Assembly (NCBI RefSeq): GCF_023910625.1
Contig: NZ_JAAVVW010000002.1
Span: forward strand, 482,024 to 546,023
Source of the DNA: Limnohabitans sp.
Lineage (GTDB): Bacteria; Pseudomonadota; Gammaproteobacteria; Burkholderiales; Burkholderiaceae_C
DNA: 64,000 nt
Direction of reading: 5' to 3'
Under the pieces are notes generated by a model. It did no database searches. It was not told the DNA's origin and saw only the letters and a list, made by a program, of their open reading frames with translations. This document shows positions 1 to 11,182 of the stretch, in pieces. The position numbers and the translations under genes were made by a program. Position 1 is the first letter of the stretch. Each line of letters begins with the position of its first letter.

Positions 1-61
1 TGGCGGGGGTGTGACAGGCTCACGCCCATCACACTCCATGCCTGGCCCAGGTCAGTTCAGT

Positions 62-1276
62 TCAGTCGGCTTGCTTACGCAAGAAGGCCGGAATGTCGAT
101 ATCGTCCATACCGGCATTGGCCATGCCATCCACGCGTGCAGCCGCATGGGTGCGGTTGCTGCGCCAGTAGGCAGGTACGTTCACACCGTTGTTGACCAAG
201 GGTGAAGCACTGGCGTTCAACGGTGCTGAAGTCGCTTCGCGTCCATCCATCATGATGGGCATGTTGTCGGTACCGGTGCGTCGCAGCACTTTGAGTTCTG
301 GACGGGCGGCCCCCGCCTTGGCCAAGCCGGTGGCAACCACGGTCACCCGAATCTGGTCTTCCAGGCTATCGTCATATGCGGTTCCATAAATGACATGCGC
401 CTCTTCTGACGCGCAGTCACGAATCGTGTTCATGGCTTGCCTGGATTCGGACAACTTCAGGGACCCTTTGGCAGCGCTGATCAAGACCAGAACACCCCGG
501 GCGCCTTTGAGGTCAACGCCTTCAAGCAAAGGACAGGCCACAGCCTGCTCGGCAGCAATTCGTGCACGGTCAGGGCCGCTGGCTACGGCTGTGCCCATCA
601 TGGCTTTGCCACGTTCACCCATGACGGTGCGAACGTCTTCAAAGTCGGCGTTCACATTGCCCGGTACGTTGATGATTTCGGCAATGCCGCCGACAGCGTT
701 TTTCAGCACATCATTGGCATGCGAGAACGCCTCGTCCTGGCTCATGTCTTCGCCACCTGGCAGCTCCATCAATTTCTCATTCAACACCACGATCAGGGAG
801 TCGACGTTGGCCTCAAGCTCTCGCATGCCATCGTCGGCATTGGCCATGCGTCGCTTGCCCTCAAAGTCGAAAGGCTTGGTGACCACGCCGACAGTGAGGA
901 TGCCCATGTCTTTGGCAACTTTGGCTATCACGGGGGCCGCACCTGTACCGGTGCCCCCCCCCATGCCGGCGGTGATGAACAACATGTGCGCGCCTTCGAT
1001 CGCCGCGCGGATATCGTCTTCGGCTGCTTCGGCAGCTTCGCGCCCTTTCTCGGGCATGCTTCCAGCGCCCAGGCCAGTCACTCCCAATTGCACAATTCGG
1101 TGTGCTGTGCTGAGTGCCAGTGCTTGTGCATCGGTGTTAGCGCAGATGAATTCAACGCCTTGAACTTCGCGCTTGATCATGTGCTCCACGGCGTTGCCGC
1201 CACCGCCGCCCACGCCAATCACCTTGATTTGGGTGCCTTGGTTGAATTCTTCGGTTTGGATCATTTCAATGGTCAT
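62..1276 (-). CDS. ftsZ: Cell division protein FtsZ
   Basis: Tubulin-like GTPase that polymerises into the Z-ring at midcell and recruits the divisome. The 404-residue protein has the N-terminal GTP-binding region (a Gly-rich stretch near residue 21), the tubulin signature GGGTGTG at residues 106-112 and the NADFEDV T7-loop motif near residue 209. A variable linker follows, then the conserved C-terminal peptide DDIDIPAFLRKQ that binds FtsA and other partners. An AGGAGA ribosome site lies 5 nt before the chosen ATG. It is the last gene of the dcw cluster in the window, separated from ftsA by about 140 bp, enough room for its own promoter. Length and motifs are normal for the family. Confidence 0.98.
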   Translation of the reverse strand: MTIEMIQTEEFNQGTQIKVIGVGGGGGNAVEHMIKREVQGVEFICANTDAQALALSTAHRIVQLGVTGLGAGSMPEKGREAAEAAEDDIRAAIEGAHMLFITAGMGGGTGTGAAPVIAKVAKDMGILTVGVVTKPFDFEGKRRMANADDGMRELEANVDSLIVVLNEKLMELPGGEDMSQDEAFSHANDVLKNAVGGIAEIINVPGNVNADFEDVRTVMGERGKAMMGTAVASGPDRARIAAEQAVACPLLEGVDLKGARGVLVLISAAKGSLKLSESRQAMNTIRDCASEEAHVIYGTAYDDSLEDQIRVTVVATGLAKAGAARPELKVLRRTGTDNMPIMMDGREATSAPLNASASPLVNNGVNVPAYWRSNRTHAAARVDGMANAGMDDIDIPAFLRKQAD

Positions 1277-1417
1277 GGTGTTCTCCTAAAAATCTGCAGT
1301 TGCCTGAATTTGTAAACGTGTTGTTGAAATCAATGCGCGGGGTCCAGGCCTGTCAACATCGACATGGCCTTGACCAGATCGGGCTGCCCCGAATCGCAAA
1401 TGCAGGGTTCCAGCGCA

Positions 1418-2647
1418 TCAGAAAGTCCCCACAATGAAGTCTTTGAATCGTCCAAAAGCGTTGTTCACCGGACTCTTCTTTTGGGTCACCTTGTAGCCAC
1501 GCAGACGCGCCAGACGGGCTTCTTCCAGCAAGCCCATGACGGTGGCCGCACGGGGCTGGCTCACCATGTCGGCCAAGCCACCCGAATATTTGGGCAAGCC
1601 TCGTCGTACGGGTTTGAGGAAGATGTCTTCACCCAACTCAATCATGCCGGGCATCACCGCACTGCCACCGGTCAAGACAATGCCCGAAGACAACACCTCT
1701 TCGTAACCCGACTCCCGAATCACTTGTTGGACGAGTGAGAATATTTCTTCGATGCGCGGCTCGATCACGCCCGCCAAGGCCTGGCGGCTGAGCATGCGAG
1801 GCCCCCGGTCGCCCAGCCCCGGCACTTCCACTTGAGCATCCGCGTCTGCCAGCAACTGCTTGGCATAACCGCTTTCGACTTTGATGTCTTCGGCATCCTT
1901 GGTGGGGGTGCGCAAGGCCATGGCAATGTCGCTGGTGATCAGGTCCCCCGCGATCGGAATCACTGCCGTGTGCCGAATCGAACCGTTGGCAAAGATGGCC
2001 ACATCGGTGGTTCCGGCGCCAATGTCCACACACACAACGCCCAGTTCACGCTCGTCTTCTGACAGCACGGCCAAGCTGGATGATTGCGGATTGAGCAGCA
2101 ACTGATCAACTTCAAGTCCGCAGCGGCGGACACATTTGATGATGTTTTCTGCCGCACTTTGTGCGCCCGTGACGATGTGCACTTTGGCTTCGAGACGCAT
2201 GCCGCTCATGCCAATGGGTTCCTTGACTTCTTGTCCGTCGATGACAAATTCTTGCGGTGCCACCAGCAGCAGGCGTTGATCACTGGATATATTGATCGCC
2301 CTGGCCGTTTCCATCACCCTGGCCAGATCGGCTTGGGCCACTTCCTTGTCCTTGATGGCCACCATGCCACTGGAGTTGATGCCGCGTATGTGACTGCCTG
2401 TGATACCGCAGTTAACCCGGGTGATTTTGCAGTCGGCCATCAACTCCGCCTCTTTCAAGGCTTGTTGAATGCTTTGCACGGTGGCATCGATGTTCACCAC
2501 CACACCCCGCTTGAGACCATTGCCCGGGGCAATTCCAAGACCTGCGATCTTGAGTTCGCCATCGGGCATGACCTCGGCCACCACCGCCATCACCTTGGAG
2601 GTGCCGATGTCCAGGCCAATGACCAGATCTTTGTATTCTTTTGCCAT
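1418..2647 (-). CDS. ftsA: Cell division protein FtsA
   Basis: Actin-like ATPase that tethers FtsZ filaments to the inner membrane and recruits late division proteins. The protein starts AKEYKDLVIGLDIGTSKV, with the phosphate-1 loop DIGTSK of the actin/Hsp70 fold. The second phosphate loop DIGAGTTDVAIF lies near residue 205 and a GGSAVMPG adenosine motif near residue 335. It ends in a basic segment and GRFKDFIVGTF, the probable amphipathic membrane-targeting helix. I chose the ATG at 2647 because a GGTGG ribosome site sits 5 nt upstream; a GTG three codons earlier overlaps that site. It lies 24 bp downstream of ftsQ and was probably transcribed with it. Confidence 0.97.
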   Translation of the reverse strand: MAKEYKDLVIGLDIGTSKVMAVVAEVMPDGELKIAGLGIAPGNGLKRGVVVNIDATVQSIQQALKEAELMADCKITRVNCGITGSHIRGINSSGMVAIKDKEVAQADLARVMETARAINISSDQRLLLVAPQEFVIDGQEVKEPIGMSGMRLEAKVHIVTGAQSAAENIIKCVRRCGLEVDQLLLNPQSSSLAVLSEDERELGVVCVDIGAGTTDVAIFANGSIRHTAVIPIAGDLITSDIAMALRTPTKDAEDIKVESGYAKQLLADADAQVEVPGLGDRGPRMLSRQALAGVIEPRIEEIFSLVQQVIRESGYEEVLSSGIVLTGGSAVMPGMIELGEDIFLKPVRRGLPKYSGGLADMVSQPRAATVMGLLEEARLARLRGYKVTQKKSPVNNAFGRFKDFIVGTF

Positions 2648-2671
2648 GTCAACCACCTTTTCCGTTGAATT

Positions 2672-3475
2672 TCACTGTTTTGACCCATCCGGATTTTTTT
2701 TATCGTTGTCGTCCAGGGTGCTCACCCCTCTCAAACGCAAGGCATAACCGTCCTTGTGTCTCATGTCAGCACCCAGCAATGCCATCGGCGTCCTTTTGTA
2801 ACGTGCGCTCACCTGGGGCAGCGTCTTCAGAAGCAATTGGGTGCGTTCCACCAATTCGCTTTCGGTGCCCCGACCCAGCTCAATTTGGGCTCCACTTGTG
2901 GTCCAGACTCGCCAACTTCCTCTGGCGGTGAGCTCGATTTTTTCAATGTTGAAGTCGAGCGTCTCGAGCAAGGGTTGCATGACGCGATACATGCGCGTGA
3001 CCATGGGCGCGCTGCCTTCTGGCCCCAACATGCGCGGCAATTTTTCGATGTCCACCTCTTCCATGGGCGCCTCAAACACTTGTCCTTGCTGATTGACCAT
3101 CAAGTAGCCGCCCTCTTCCCCCCAAGTGGCGAATGGCTCGTGCTCTGCGATCACCGTGCGAAGTTGACCCGGAAATACACGGTGCACCACCGCCTCACGC
3201 ACCCAAGGCACGGATTCAAACCCCTTTTTGGCGTGCGCCAGATTGATGGTGAAAAAATTCCCGCTCAGTTGCGGCATCACATGGTGACGAAAACTCGCTG
3301 CGTGGCTGCGTACCACCTCGCCCTGAACCGTGATGGACCGAATGGCAAACGCCTGGTGCCGCAACAACCACGAAGCTGCCCCGCCCAAAACCAACAACAC
3401 GAACACCAGCATCAGCACTGCAGCGCCAAAGTTCATGAGTCGGACATCCATGGGCAAAGGCAGGCTTTTGGTCAC
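2672..3475 (-). CDS. ftsQ: Cell division protein FtsQ
   Basis: Bitopic inner-membrane protein that links early and late divisome proteins and binds FtsL/FtsB. It has a short cytoplasmic N-terminus and one hydrophobic segment at about residues 15-38. Next comes a POTRA domain beginning at [10 protein letters not shown], then the FtsQ beta domain with the typical [19 protein letters not shown] stretch. The 267-residue length is normal for the family. Its start overlaps the ddlB stop by 4 bp, so the two are translationally coupled. The tail ([10 protein letters not shown]) is charged and probably disordered. Confidence 0.95.
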   Translation of the reverse strand: MTKSLPLPMDVRLMNFGAAVLMLVFVLLVLGGAASWLLRHQAFAIRSITVQGEVVRSHAASFRHHVMPQLSGNFFTINLAHAKKGFESVPWVREAVVHRVFPGQLRTVIAEHEPFATWGEEGGYLMVNQQGQVFEAPMEEVDIEKLPRMLGPEGSAPMVTRMYRVMQPLLETLDFNIEKIELTARGSWRVWTTSGAQIELGRGTESELVERTQLLLKTLPQVSARYKRTPMALLGADMRHKDGYALRLRGVSTLDDNDKKNPDGSKQ

Positions 3476-4452
3476 CGTTTGCCTCCCTTGTCATCCAGGC
3501 TGGCATCGGCCAACAACTGACAACACAGCGATTCATAGGAAATACCTGCTGCACGTGCAGACATTGGCACAAGAGAGTGGCCCGTCATGCCGGGAGATGT
3601 GTTGATTTCCAGCAAATAGGGCTTCCGTGTTGCGCCATCGATCATCACATCAATGCGCCCCCATCCCCTGCAACCCAATACACGGTAAGCCTGAATGACC
3701 AGGTCATTGATCGCATGCATTTCTGCTTCAGGCAGTCCGCATGGCACCAGATATTGGGTGTCGTCGCTGAAATACTTATTCTGGTAGTCGTAGTTACCGT
3801 CAGGTGCAACGATCCGGATCATGGGCAGGGCATGGGCCAGCGGGCCGCTGCCCAAAACAGGGCAAGTCACCTCATCACCTTCAATGCATTCCTCGCACAG
3901 GATGTCACTGTCGCAGGCTGCGGCGGCGCGCAGTGCAGCCGGTAACTCTGAGGCATGCCTGACCTTGCTCACACCAATCGAGGACCCCTCGCGTGCTGGC
4001 TTGACGATCAAGGGCAAACCCAATTGACGTATCAGGGTGTCGGCACAAAGAGTATCGATTTGCACCGGCTGAACCAGCACGTAGCGCGGCGTGGGCAATC
4101 CCTCGGCCTGCCAGACGCGTTTGGTCATGACTTTGTCCATGGCCATGCTGGAGGCCATCACACCCGATCCTGTGTAAGGAATGCCCATCAACTCCAAAGC
4201 GCCTTGAACAGTGCCATCTTCACCAAAGCGTCCGTGCAAAGCAATGAAACAACGTTCAAATCCTTCTTGCCGAAGCGCCATCACATCGCGCTGGGCCGGG
4301 TCAAACGCATGGGCATCCACACCGCTGTCGAGCAAGGCTTTGAGCACACCCTGGCCCGACATGAGTGAGACCTCACGTTCAGCCGAGCGCCCCCCCATCA
4401 AGACGGCCACCTTGCCCAAAGAAGCCCAGGATTGCACCCTTGCATCACTCAT
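3472..4452 (-). CDS. ddlB: D-alanine--D-alanine ligase
   Basis: ATP-grasp enzyme that joins two D-Ala molecules to make the dipeptide added by MurF. Visible motifs are the N-terminal [15 protein letters not shown], the ATP-binding loop [10 protein letters not shown] and the C-terminal metal-binding segment [12 protein letters not shown] chose the ATG at 4452 (326 residues), which overlaps the end of murC by 4 bp in the ATGA manner of its neighbours. The open frame runs further upstream inside murC, but that extension has no family similarity. It sits in the usual place between murC and ftsQ. Confidence 0.96.
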   Translation of the reverse strand: MSDARVQSWASLGKVAVLMGGRSAEREVSLMSGQGVLKALLDSGVDAHAFDPAQRDVMALRQEGFERCFIALHGRFGEDGTVQGALELMGIPYTGSGVMASSMAMDKVMTKRVWQAEGLPTPRYVLVQPVQIDTLCADTLIRQLGLPLIVKPAREGSSIGVSKVRHASELPAALRAAAACDSDILCEECIEGDEVTCPVLGSGPLAHALPMIRIVAPDGNYDYQNKYFSDDTQYLVPCGLPEAEMHAINDLVIQAYRVLGCRGWGRIDVMIDGATRKPYLLEINTSPGMTGHSLVPMSARAAGISYESLCCQLLADASLDDKGGKR

Positions 4453-5879
4453 GCTGCGACCTCCCGAGTTTGCACAGCACCGGCCAAAGCCACCACCTGC
4501 GCTGGCGTGGCACCGATCGAGCCAGCCCCCATGCAAATGAGCACGTCTCCATCGCGGGCATTGTCCATCACCAGCCGGGGCATCTCGGCAATCTGATCCA
4601 CGAACACGGGCTCAAGCTTGCCCGCCACACGCAGGGCTCTGGCCAATGAACGACCGTCTGCCGCCACAATCGGGGCTTCGCCTGCTGCATAAACCTCGCA
4701 AAGCAATACGCTGTCGCAACCTTGACTGATGACTTTGACAAAGTCTTCAAAGCAGTCCCGCGTGCGGCTGTAGCGGTGCGGCTGAAAAGCCAGCACCAAA
4801 CGGCGGCCCGGGAAAGCACCGCGTGCTGCAGCCAATGTGGCGGCCATCTCGACCGGGTGGTGCCCGTAATCGTCGATGACGGTGAAGCGCCCTTGGCCGT
4901 CGGCCGTGGCCACATCGCCATAACGCTGGAATCGTCGACCCACGCCCTTGAACTGGGCCAGTGCGCGTTGCACCGCAGCATCGTCCACACCCAGCTCGAC
5001 CGCCACTGAAATGGCGGCAAGCGCATTGAGGACGTTGTGCACGCCGGGCAAATTGAGCACGATGGGCAGGTCCGGCAAACTCACGCCATTGCGCCTTTGC
5101 ACCGTGAAGTGCATTTGACCGTTTTGGGCACGCACATCCATCGCACGCACTTGCGCACCCTCGTTCAGGCCATAAGTGGTCACAGGGCGAGCGATGTTGT
5201 CCACGATGGACTGCACGCCAGAATCATCCGAGCACACAATGGCCGTGCCGTAAAAAGGCATGCGGTGCAAAAACTCGACAAAGGCGGCCTTGAGCTTGGC
5301 CAGGTCGTGACCATAGGTTTCCATGTGGTCGGCGTCGATGTTGGTCACCACCGCCATCACGGGCAACAGGTTCAAGAAAGAAGCATCGGATTCATCGGCT
5401 TCGACCACGATGTACTCACCCGTGCCCAGCTTGGCATTGGCACCCGCGCTGTTCAAGCGCCCGCCAATCACGAAGGTCGGGTCCAGCCCGGCCTCGGCCA
5501 ACACACTGGCCACCAGGCTGGTGGTGGTGGTTTTGCCGTGCGTGCCCGCGATGGCCACACCCTGCTTCATGCGCATCAGCTCAGCCAGCATCACAGCCCG
5601 CGGCACGATGGGGATGTGGCGCGCACGTGCGGCCAGCACCTCGGGGTTGTCGGCTTTCACGGCGGTCGATGTGACCACGGCATCGGCGTCTTGGACGTTT
5701 TTAGCGCTGTGGCCCACATGCGTGTGAATGCCCAAAGCCGCCAGACGCTGCAACGTGGCGCTGTCGGACAAATCGGAGCCTGAAATCTGGTAACCCAAAT
5801 TGAGCAACACTTCGGCAATGCCGCTCATGCCCGAGCCGCCCACGCCGATGAAATGAATTTTTCGGATGGCATGTTTCAT
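4449..5879 (-). CDS. murC: UDP-N-acetylmuramate--L-alanine ligase
   Basis: Cytoplasmic Mur ligase that adds L-Ala to UDP-MurNAc, the first peptide step of murein precursor synthesis. The N-terminal Rossmann motif [13 protein letters not shown] lies at residues 11-23 and the ATP loop GTHGKTTTT at 112-120. The [10 protein letters not shown] segment and the Mur ligase C-terminal domain with FQPHRYSRT follow. The 476-residue length is normal. It overlaps murG upstream and ddlB downstream by 4 bp each. Confidence 0.97.
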   Translation of the reverse strand: MKHAIRKIHFIGVGGSGMSGIAEVLLNLGYQISGSDLSDSATLQRLAALGIHTHVGHSAKNVQDADAVVTSTAVKADNPEVLAARARHIPIVPRAVMLAELMRMKQGVAIAGTHGKTTTTSLVASVLAEAGLDPTFVIGGRLNSAGANAKLGTGEYIVVEADESDASFLNLLPVMAVVTNIDADHMETYGHDLAKLKAAFVEFLHRMPFYGTAIVCSDDSGVQSIVDNIARPVTTYGLNEGAQVRAMDVRAQNGQMHFTVQRRNGVSLPDLPIVLNLPGVHNVLNALAAISVAVELGVDDAAVQRALAQFKGVGRRFQRYGDVATADGQGRFTVIDDYGHHPVEMAATLAAARGAFPGRRLVLAFQPHRYSRTRDCFEDFVKVISQGCDSVLLCEVYAAGEAPIVAADGRSLARALRVAGKLEPVFVDQIAEMPRLVMDNARDGDVLICMGAGSIGATPAQVVALAGAVQTREVAA

Positions 5880-6946
5880 GCCGCCAACTCCTCACAAGCC
5901 ATTACAACCTCCTTGGTTGCATTTGTTTTTTTCTGTGCGTGGGCTTTTTGCGCCACGTCCAGCAAGGTGTCGCGGCTCAAGGCCGTCAGGCGCTCGGCCA
6001 GGTTCTGCGCGGTCAACTCGGCCTGAGGCACCAGCCAGCCACCACCCGAGGCCACCAAAAACTGCGCATTGGTGGTTTGGTGGTCGTCCACCGCAAACGG
6101 AAACGGCACGTACAAGGCCGCCACGCCCACCGACGCCAGCTCGGTCACGGTGCTGGCACCAGCGCGGCAGATCACCAGGTCGGCCTGTGCGAAGGCGCTG
6201 GCCGTATCGTCGATGAACGGAGTCAATTCGGCCTGCACGCCAGCATTCGCGTAGTTGGCCCGAAGCGCCTCAATTTGCTTGGCCCCGCTTTGGTGGATCA
6301 CCTGCGGGCGTGTGCTCTCAGGCATCAAGGCCAAAGCTTGGGGCACGATGTCGTTCAAGGCCTTGGCGCCCAAGCTGCCACCCACCACCAACACGCGCAA
6401 GGGACCACTGCGGCCGGCAAAGCGTTCAGCGGGCGTGGCTTGTTCAGTGAATGCGCGGCGAAGGGGGTTACCCACCCATTGCCCGGTTTTGAAGACGCCG
6501 GGGAATGCGGTGAACACCCGGTCGGCCAGTTGCGCCAGCACCTTGTTGGCCAGGCCGGCCACCGAGTTTTGCTCGTGCAGCACCAAAGGCTTGCTCCACA
6601 GGCTGGCCATCATGCCGCCTGGGAAAGTGATGTAACCGCCCAGGCCCAGCACCACATCGGGCTTGACGCGGCGAACCACCTGCAGGCTTTGCCAAAAAGC
6701 GCGCAGCAAGCGCAGCGGCAGCAGCGCCAGGGTCTGAATGCCTTTGCCTCGCACACCGCCAAATGCCACTGGCTCGAAGGCGAAACCGCGCGGCGGCACC
6801 AACTGACTTTCCATGCTGTCTGGTGCGCCCAGCCAATGCACGCGCCAGCCGGCTTCGCGCAAGGCTTCGGCCACGGCCAAGCCCGGAAAAATGTGCCCGC
6901 CTGTGCCACCGGCCATCACCAAAGCGGTTTTGCGCGTGTCCGTCAT
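5876..6946 (-). CDS. murG: UDP-GlcNAc:lipid I GlcNAc transferase MurG
   Basis: Peripheral inner-membrane glycosyltransferase that adds GlcNAc to lipid I to make lipid II. Seen are the N-terminal [17 protein letters not shown] loop (residues 13-29), the [12 protein letters not shown] motif, and the C-terminal UDP-GlcNAc-binding region with [15 protein letters not shown] and [14 protein letters not shown]. The 356-residue length is normal. It overlaps ftsW and murC by 4 bp on either side, in the standard dcw order. Confidence 0.97.
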   Translation of the reverse strand: MTDTRKTALVMAGGTGGHIFPGLAVAEALREAGWRVHWLGAPDSMESQLVPPRGFAFEPVAFGGVRGKGIQTLALLPLRLLRAFWQSLQVVRRVKPDVVLGLGGYITFPGGMMASLWSKPLVLHEQNSVAGLANKVLAQLADRVFTAFPGVFKTGQWVGNPLRRAFTEQATPAERFAGRSGPLRVLVVGGSLGAKALNDIVPQALALMPESTRPQVIHQSGAKQIEALRANYANAGVQAELTPFIDDTASAFAQADLVICRAGASTVTELASVGVAALYVPFPFAVDDHQTTNAQFLVASGGGWLVPQAELTAQNLAERLTALSRDTLLDVAQKAHAQKKTNATKEVVMACEELAA

Positions 6947-8244
6947 GGCCGCCCTCCCCGCATCATTTGTTTGTTTTCTGCGTCGATGCGCAGCACCACC
7001 GCCACGGCAATCAGGTTCATCATCAGTGCAGATCCGCCATAGCTCATGAATGGCAAGGTCAGCCCCTTGGTGGGCAGTGCCCCCAGGTTGACACCCATGT
7101 TGATGAAAGCCTGGAATCCGATCCAGATGCCCACTCCCTGGGCCACCAAACCAGAAAACACCTTTTCCAAAGCAATGGCCTGACGCCCGATCACCATGAT
7201 GCGGCGGCTGAGCCAGAGGAACATGAAAATCACCAATGACAGACCGATCAAACCAAATTCTTCACCGATCACGGCCAGCAAGAAATCAGTGTGCGCTTCT
7301 GGCAGCCAATGGAGTTTTTCGACGCTGCCGCCCAATCCGACACCCCACACCTCACCCCGCCCAATCGCGATCAGCGAGTGTGTCAATTGGTAACCTTTGC
7401 CCAGGGCATGCTCGGCACTGAAGGGATCGAGGTAGGCAAAGATGCGTTCGCGGCGCCAGGGTGACTCGGCAATCATGATCACGAATGCCAAGATCAAGAT
7501 GCCCAGGATGAGAAAGAACATCCTGGCGTTGACACCCCCCAAAAACAAGATGCCCATGGCGATGATGGCAATGACCAAAAAGGCTCCCATATCGGGCTCG
7601 GCCAGCAAAAACACCCCGGCCAGACCCACCGCCGCGCCCATGGGCCAAACGGCTTTGATGAAGTTTTCCTTCACCTCCATCTTGCGCACCATGTAATTGG
7701 CCGCATAAATGATGGTGGCGAATTTGGCTAATTCCGATGGCTGAAAATTCATCACACCCAAGGAAATCCATCGCCGGGCACCATTGACACCCTTGCCTAT
7801 GAAGGGCAGCAGAACCAAGGCCAACAGCACCAGAGACAATACGAATAAGGGGCGGGCCATTTTTTCCCATGTCTCCATGGGCACCTGGAAAGCCAGCAAG
7901 GCCATGACGCAGCCGACCGTGATGGCCATCACGTGGCGAAGCAGAAAATGTGTTTGCGTGTAGCGGGAAAAACGCGGATTGTCAGGCATGGCAATCGAAG
8001 CCGAATACACCATGACCATGCCCCAGAGCACCAATGCCACCACCACACAAACCAAAATCTGGTCCAGCCCCATCAAGCGCACAGTCTGACCGCGTGCCCT
8101 ACTGGCCCTGTCATAGCCTCCCAGATTGACTGGCAGCCCTTGCTGGGTTGCGGCCTGTCCACCCCAGACGCCGCCTGTCAACAGTCCACCCAAGCGGGCA
8201 AGTGCGGCCTGCAACCGTTGGGTGAAGGTCATGGCTTCGCTCAC
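6943..8244 (-). CDS. ftsW: Lipid II polymerase / division protein FtsW
   Basis: SEDS-family multi-pass membrane protein that polymerises lipid II with FtsI at the septum. The 433-residue protein has an N-terminal cytoplasmic stretch of about 55 residues, then around ten hydrophobic segments. It carries the family blocks INGARRWI (here [11 protein letters not shown]), [22 protein letters not shown], ISFxxxGG-like [12 protein letters not shown], and the long periplasmic loop near the middle. The start is a GTG overlapping the murD stop; an ATG four codons in is an alternative. The N-terminal extension, rich in Gly and Ala, is longer than in E. coli. Confidence 0.96.
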   Translation of the reverse strand: MSEAMTFTQRLQAALARLGGLLTGGVWGGQAATQQGLPVNLGGYDRASRARGQTVRLMGLDQILVCVVVALVLWGMVMVYSASIAMPDNPRFSRYTQTHFLLRHVMAITVGCVMALLAFQVPMETWEKMARPLFVLSLVLLALVLLPFIGKGVNGARRWISLGVMNFQPSELAKFATIIYAANYMVRKMEVKENFIKAVWPMGAAVGLAGVFLLAEPDMGAFLVIAIIAMGILFLGGVNARMFFLILGILILAFVIMIAESPWRRERIFAYLDPFSAEHALGKGYQLTHSLIAIGRGEVWGVGLGGSVEKLHWLPEAHTDFLLAVIGEEFGLIGLSLVIFMFLWLSRRIMVIGRQAIALEKVFSGLVAQGVGIWIGFQAFINMGVNLGALPTKGLTLPFMSYGGSALMMNLIAVAVVLRIDAENKQMMRGGRP

Positions 8245-10001
8245 AGCCCACCCTCCATGGCCACACCTGCTGCCTCGGCCAGGCTGGACACTGCCTGCAC
8301 AAACACTTCCGCCCGGTGAACATAGTGGTCAAACATGTCGAAGCTCGCACAGGCGGGTGACATCAACACGGCATCTCCGTTTTGGGCTTTGTCGGCCGCC
8401 ATGGCCACTGCCGTGTGCATGTCGGGCGCGTCACACAGCGGAACTCCTTGGTCCTGCAATACTGCCTGGATGAGCGGCGCATCCCGTCCGATCAAAACCA
8501 CGGCACGGGCATAACGGGACACAGGTTCGGCCAGTGGTGTGAAATCCTGTCCTTTGCCTTCTCCCCCCATGATCAAGACCACGCGTCGCTCTTCTCCCAA
8601 ACCCTTGAGGGCAGCGACCGTTGCACCGACATTGGTGCCCTTGCTGTCGTCAAAAAATTCAACCCCATGAATGATGGCCACCGGCTCTACCCGATGGGGC
8701 TCACCCCGGTACTCGCGCAAGCCATACAACATGGGTCCCAAGGCACATCCAGCATTGCTGGCCAGAGCCAATGCGGCCAAAGCATTGACTGCGTTGTGAC
8801 GACCACGAATGCGCAAGGCATCGGCAGGCATCAGGCGTTGAATATGAAGCTCTTCATCCTCGGTCTTGCGGCGACGTCTTGTCTCGTCGGCTTCCAGTGC
8901 GCGCACCAGCCAGGTCATGCCATTCATGACCTCGATGCCGAAGTCACCCGGACGCTGTGGCATGTCGCCGCCAAACAAGGTGCAGGCACGCTCCACCGGC
9001 TTTTGCAGCTTGATGCGCACCGGCTCGGGTCGCATGGCCATGACCAATGGGTCTTCACGGTTGAGCACCATCAAGGCTTGTGCACCAAAAATGCGGGCTT
9101 TGGCCGCAACATAGGCGGCCATCGTGCCGTGCCAGTCGAGGTGATCTTGCGAAATGTTGAGCACCGTGGCCGCTGTTGGCTCAAAACCCTCGCTGCTGTC
9201 AAGCTGAAAGCTTGATAACTCCAGTACCCACACTTGCGGCAAAGCCTGCGCCATGGGATGGACCGCCACAGGGGCAACAGGGGCAAGCCACATCGGCCCG
9301 TCTTGATCGTCCAACCCATCAACAGGTGTATCTTTCGTGTCTTCGCTGAGCGATGCATCAGCGGCCTGGTCTGCGGGTGTCGCTCGGACAGCAGCACCTG
9401 CCGGTTCCGCAACCGGTTGTTCAGCATTTTCCTTTTCGGTCACCCGCTCTGCCAGTTCCTGCCTGGCTTCTTCACGCGCCACCTGTTCCTGGGCTTGTGT
9501 CATGGCTTCACTCAGTGTGTCGAGCAGCGTGGGACCGATGTTACCCGCCACTTTGACGGTCTTGCCCGCGCGCGCTACCAACTGTCCGGTGAGCGAGGTC
9601 ACCGTGGTCTTGCCGTTGGTGCCGGTGATTGCCAGCACTTCAGGGGCGTAGCCAAAGCGTTCTTTGAGGTCCTGCATGCAAGCGGCAAACAGGCTCAGCT
9701 CGCCGCCTTGCCACAAGCCCATGGCACGGGCGGCATCCACCACCGGAGCCACCACTTCGGGGGCCAGGCCGGGACTGCGAAACACGGCGCGCACCGAACT
9801 GCCTTCGACCAGACTGGCCACCAAAGGACCCGGCACAAAACGCACTGCAGGCCACTCAGCCTGCAAAGTGGTCAACTGCGGCGGGGTATCACGCGTGTCG
9901 GCCACCGTCACGTCGGCCCCGGCTTGCGCGCACCAGCGGGCCATCGCCAGGCCCGTGGTACCCAAACCGAGAATCAAAACGTGTTGACCGTGAAGCTGCA
10001 T
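8241..10001 (-). CDS. murD: UDP-MurNAc-L-Ala--D-Glu ligase with a central insertion
   Basis: Mur ligase adding D-Glu to UDP-MurNAc-L-Ala. The Rossmann motif [13 protein letters not shown] is at residues 11-23, the ATP loop TGTNGKTT at 126-133, and ELSSFQLD at 261-268. [11 protein letters not shown] and a Mur C-terminal domain follow. At 586 residues it is about 150 longer than E. coli MurD. A charged, Ala/Glu/Asp-rich segment at about residues 168-250 separates the GNIG loop from ELSSFQL, where E. coli has only some 15 residues. A second, smaller basic/acidic insert ([12 protein letters not shown]) lies in the central domain. The frame is intact and core motifs are kept, so I expect an active enzyme. 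The ATG at 10001 was chosen because it follows the mraY stop by 2 nt. Confidence 0.95.
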   Translation of the reverse strand: MQLHGQHVLILGLGTTGLAMARWCAQAGADVTVADTRDTPPQLTTLQAEWPAVRFVPGPLVASLVEGSSVRAVFRSPGLAPEVVAPVVDAARAMGLWQGGELSLFAACMQDLKERFGYAPEVLAITGTNGKTTVTSLTGQLVARAGKTVKVAGNIGPTLLDTLSEAMTQAQEQVAREEARQELAERVTEKENAEQPVAEPAGAAVRATPADQAADASLSEDTKDTPVDGLDDQDGPMWLAPVAPVAVHPMAQALPQVWVLELSSFQLDSSEGFEPTAATVLNISQDHLDWHGTMAAYVAAKARIFGAQALMVLNREDPLVMAMRPEPVRIKLQKPVERACTLFGGDMPQRPGDFGIEVMNGMTWLVRALEADETRRRRKTEDEELHIQRLMPADALRIRGRHNAVNALAALALASNAGCALGPMLYGLREYRGEPHRVEPVAIIHGVEFFDDSKGTNVGATVAALKGLGEERRVVLIMGGEGKGQDFTPLAEPVSRYARAVVLIGRDAPLIQAVLQDQGVPLCDAPDMHTAVAMAADKAQNGDAVLMSPACASFDMFDHYVHRAEVFVQAVSSLAEAAGVAMEGGL

Positions 10002-10003
10002 GC

Positions 10004-11182
10004 TTACCTCAGCTTCAGGGTCGATAAGCCGACCAGGCACAGCAGCATGGTGATGATCCAGAAACGCACAACGACTTGCGTTTCCTTCCAGCCGCTCTTT
10101 TCAAAATGGTGGTGCAAGGGTGCCATTTTCAGAATCCGACGCCCTTCACCGTATTTTTTCTTGGTGTACTTGAAGTAAGTCACTTGCGCCATGACCGACA
10201 AGGCCTCCACCACAAAGATACCTCCCATGATGGCCAGCACAATCTCCTGTCGCACGATGACAGCGATGGTGCCCAACGCAGCCCCCAAAGCCAGCGCCCC
10301 CACATCACCCATGAAGACTTGGGCAGGGTGGGTGTTGAACCACAAAAAGGCCAAACCTGCGCCAGCGAGGGCAGCACAGAAAATCAGTAATTCTCCAGAA
10401 CCCGGTATGTGTGGAAAGAAGAGGTATTTGGAAAAGACGGAACTGCCGGTCACATACGCAAACACGCCCAGAGCGGACCCCACCATCACCACTGGCATGA
10501 TCGCCAAGCCATCGAGACCATCGGTCAAGTTCACGGCATTGCTCGATCCAACGATCACCAGGTAAGTCAGAATCACAAACCCCAGAATACCGAGGGGGTA
10601 GCTGATTTCCTTGAAGAAGGGCACTTGCAAAGCTGCATTGGGGGGCAATCTCACATCAAAACCGGACATGACCCATTGCACGAACAAGTCCATCACCCGC
10701 TCATTGGAACTTTCGGAAATGCTGAACACCAAATACAGCGCTGCCACCAATCCGATGACCGATTGCCAGAAGTACTTTTCGCGCGAGCGCATGCCTTCGG
10801 GGTCCTTGTTGACCACTTTGCGCCAGTCGTCTACCCAGCCAATGGCACCAAAGCCCAGGGTCACAATCAGCACGATCCAGACAAACCGGTTGGACAAGTC
10901 AAACCACAAAAGCGTCGAAATGGCGATCGACAACAGGATCAGCACACCACCCATGGTCGGTGTGCCGCTTTTGGCCATATGCGAAGCCATGCCATAGCCG
11001 CGAATGGGCTGACCAATTTTGAGCGATGTCAACCGTCGAATGACCCAAGGACCAGCAGCCAAACCAATCAGCAAAGCGGTCATTGCCGCCATCACGGCGC
11101 GAAAGGTGATGTATTGAAAGACGCGCAAAAATCCCCAGTCTGGTGACAAACTTTGCAACCATTGGGCCAGGCTAAGCAGCAT
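10004..11182 (-). CDS. mraY: Phospho-N-acetylmuramoyl-pentapeptide-transferase
   Basis: Polytopic inner-membrane enzyme that transfers phospho-MurNAc-pentapeptide to undecaprenyl phosphate, giving lipid I. Motifs seen are the early GTPTMGG, the magnesium-site [10 protein letters not shown], the [15 protein letters not shown] block and the C-terminal [11 protein letters not shown] loop. About ten hydrophobic segments span the 392 residues. I chose the ATG at 11182, preceded by GGGGAGG at a good distance; it lies 11 bp inside the end of murF. An in-frame ATG ten codons upstream lies deeper in murF and is less likely. Confidence 0.97.
   Translation of the reverse strand: MLLSLAQWLQSLSPDWGFLRVFQYITFRAVMAAMTALLIGLAAGPWVIRRLTSLKIGQPIRGYGMASHMAKSGTPTMGGVLILLSIAISTLLWFDLSNRFVWIVLIVTLGFGAIGWVDDWRKVVNKDPEGMRSREKYFWQSVIGLVAALYLVFSISESSNERVMDLFVQWVMSGFDVRLPPNAALQVPFFKEISYPLGILGFVILTYLVIVGSSNAVNLTDGLDGLAIMPVVMVGSALGVFAYVTGSSVFSKYLFFPHIPGSGELLIFCAALAGAGLAFLWFNTHPAQVFMGDVGALALGAALGTIAVIVRQEIVLAIMGGIFVVEALSVMAQVTYFKYTKKKYGEGRRILKMAPLHHHFEKSGWKETQVVVRFWIITMLLCLVGLSTLKLR

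Noticed and set aside
437-1315. Plus-strand open frame opposite ftsZ
   Set aside because: ftsZ on the minus strand is certain and the frame has no start signal or family pattern.
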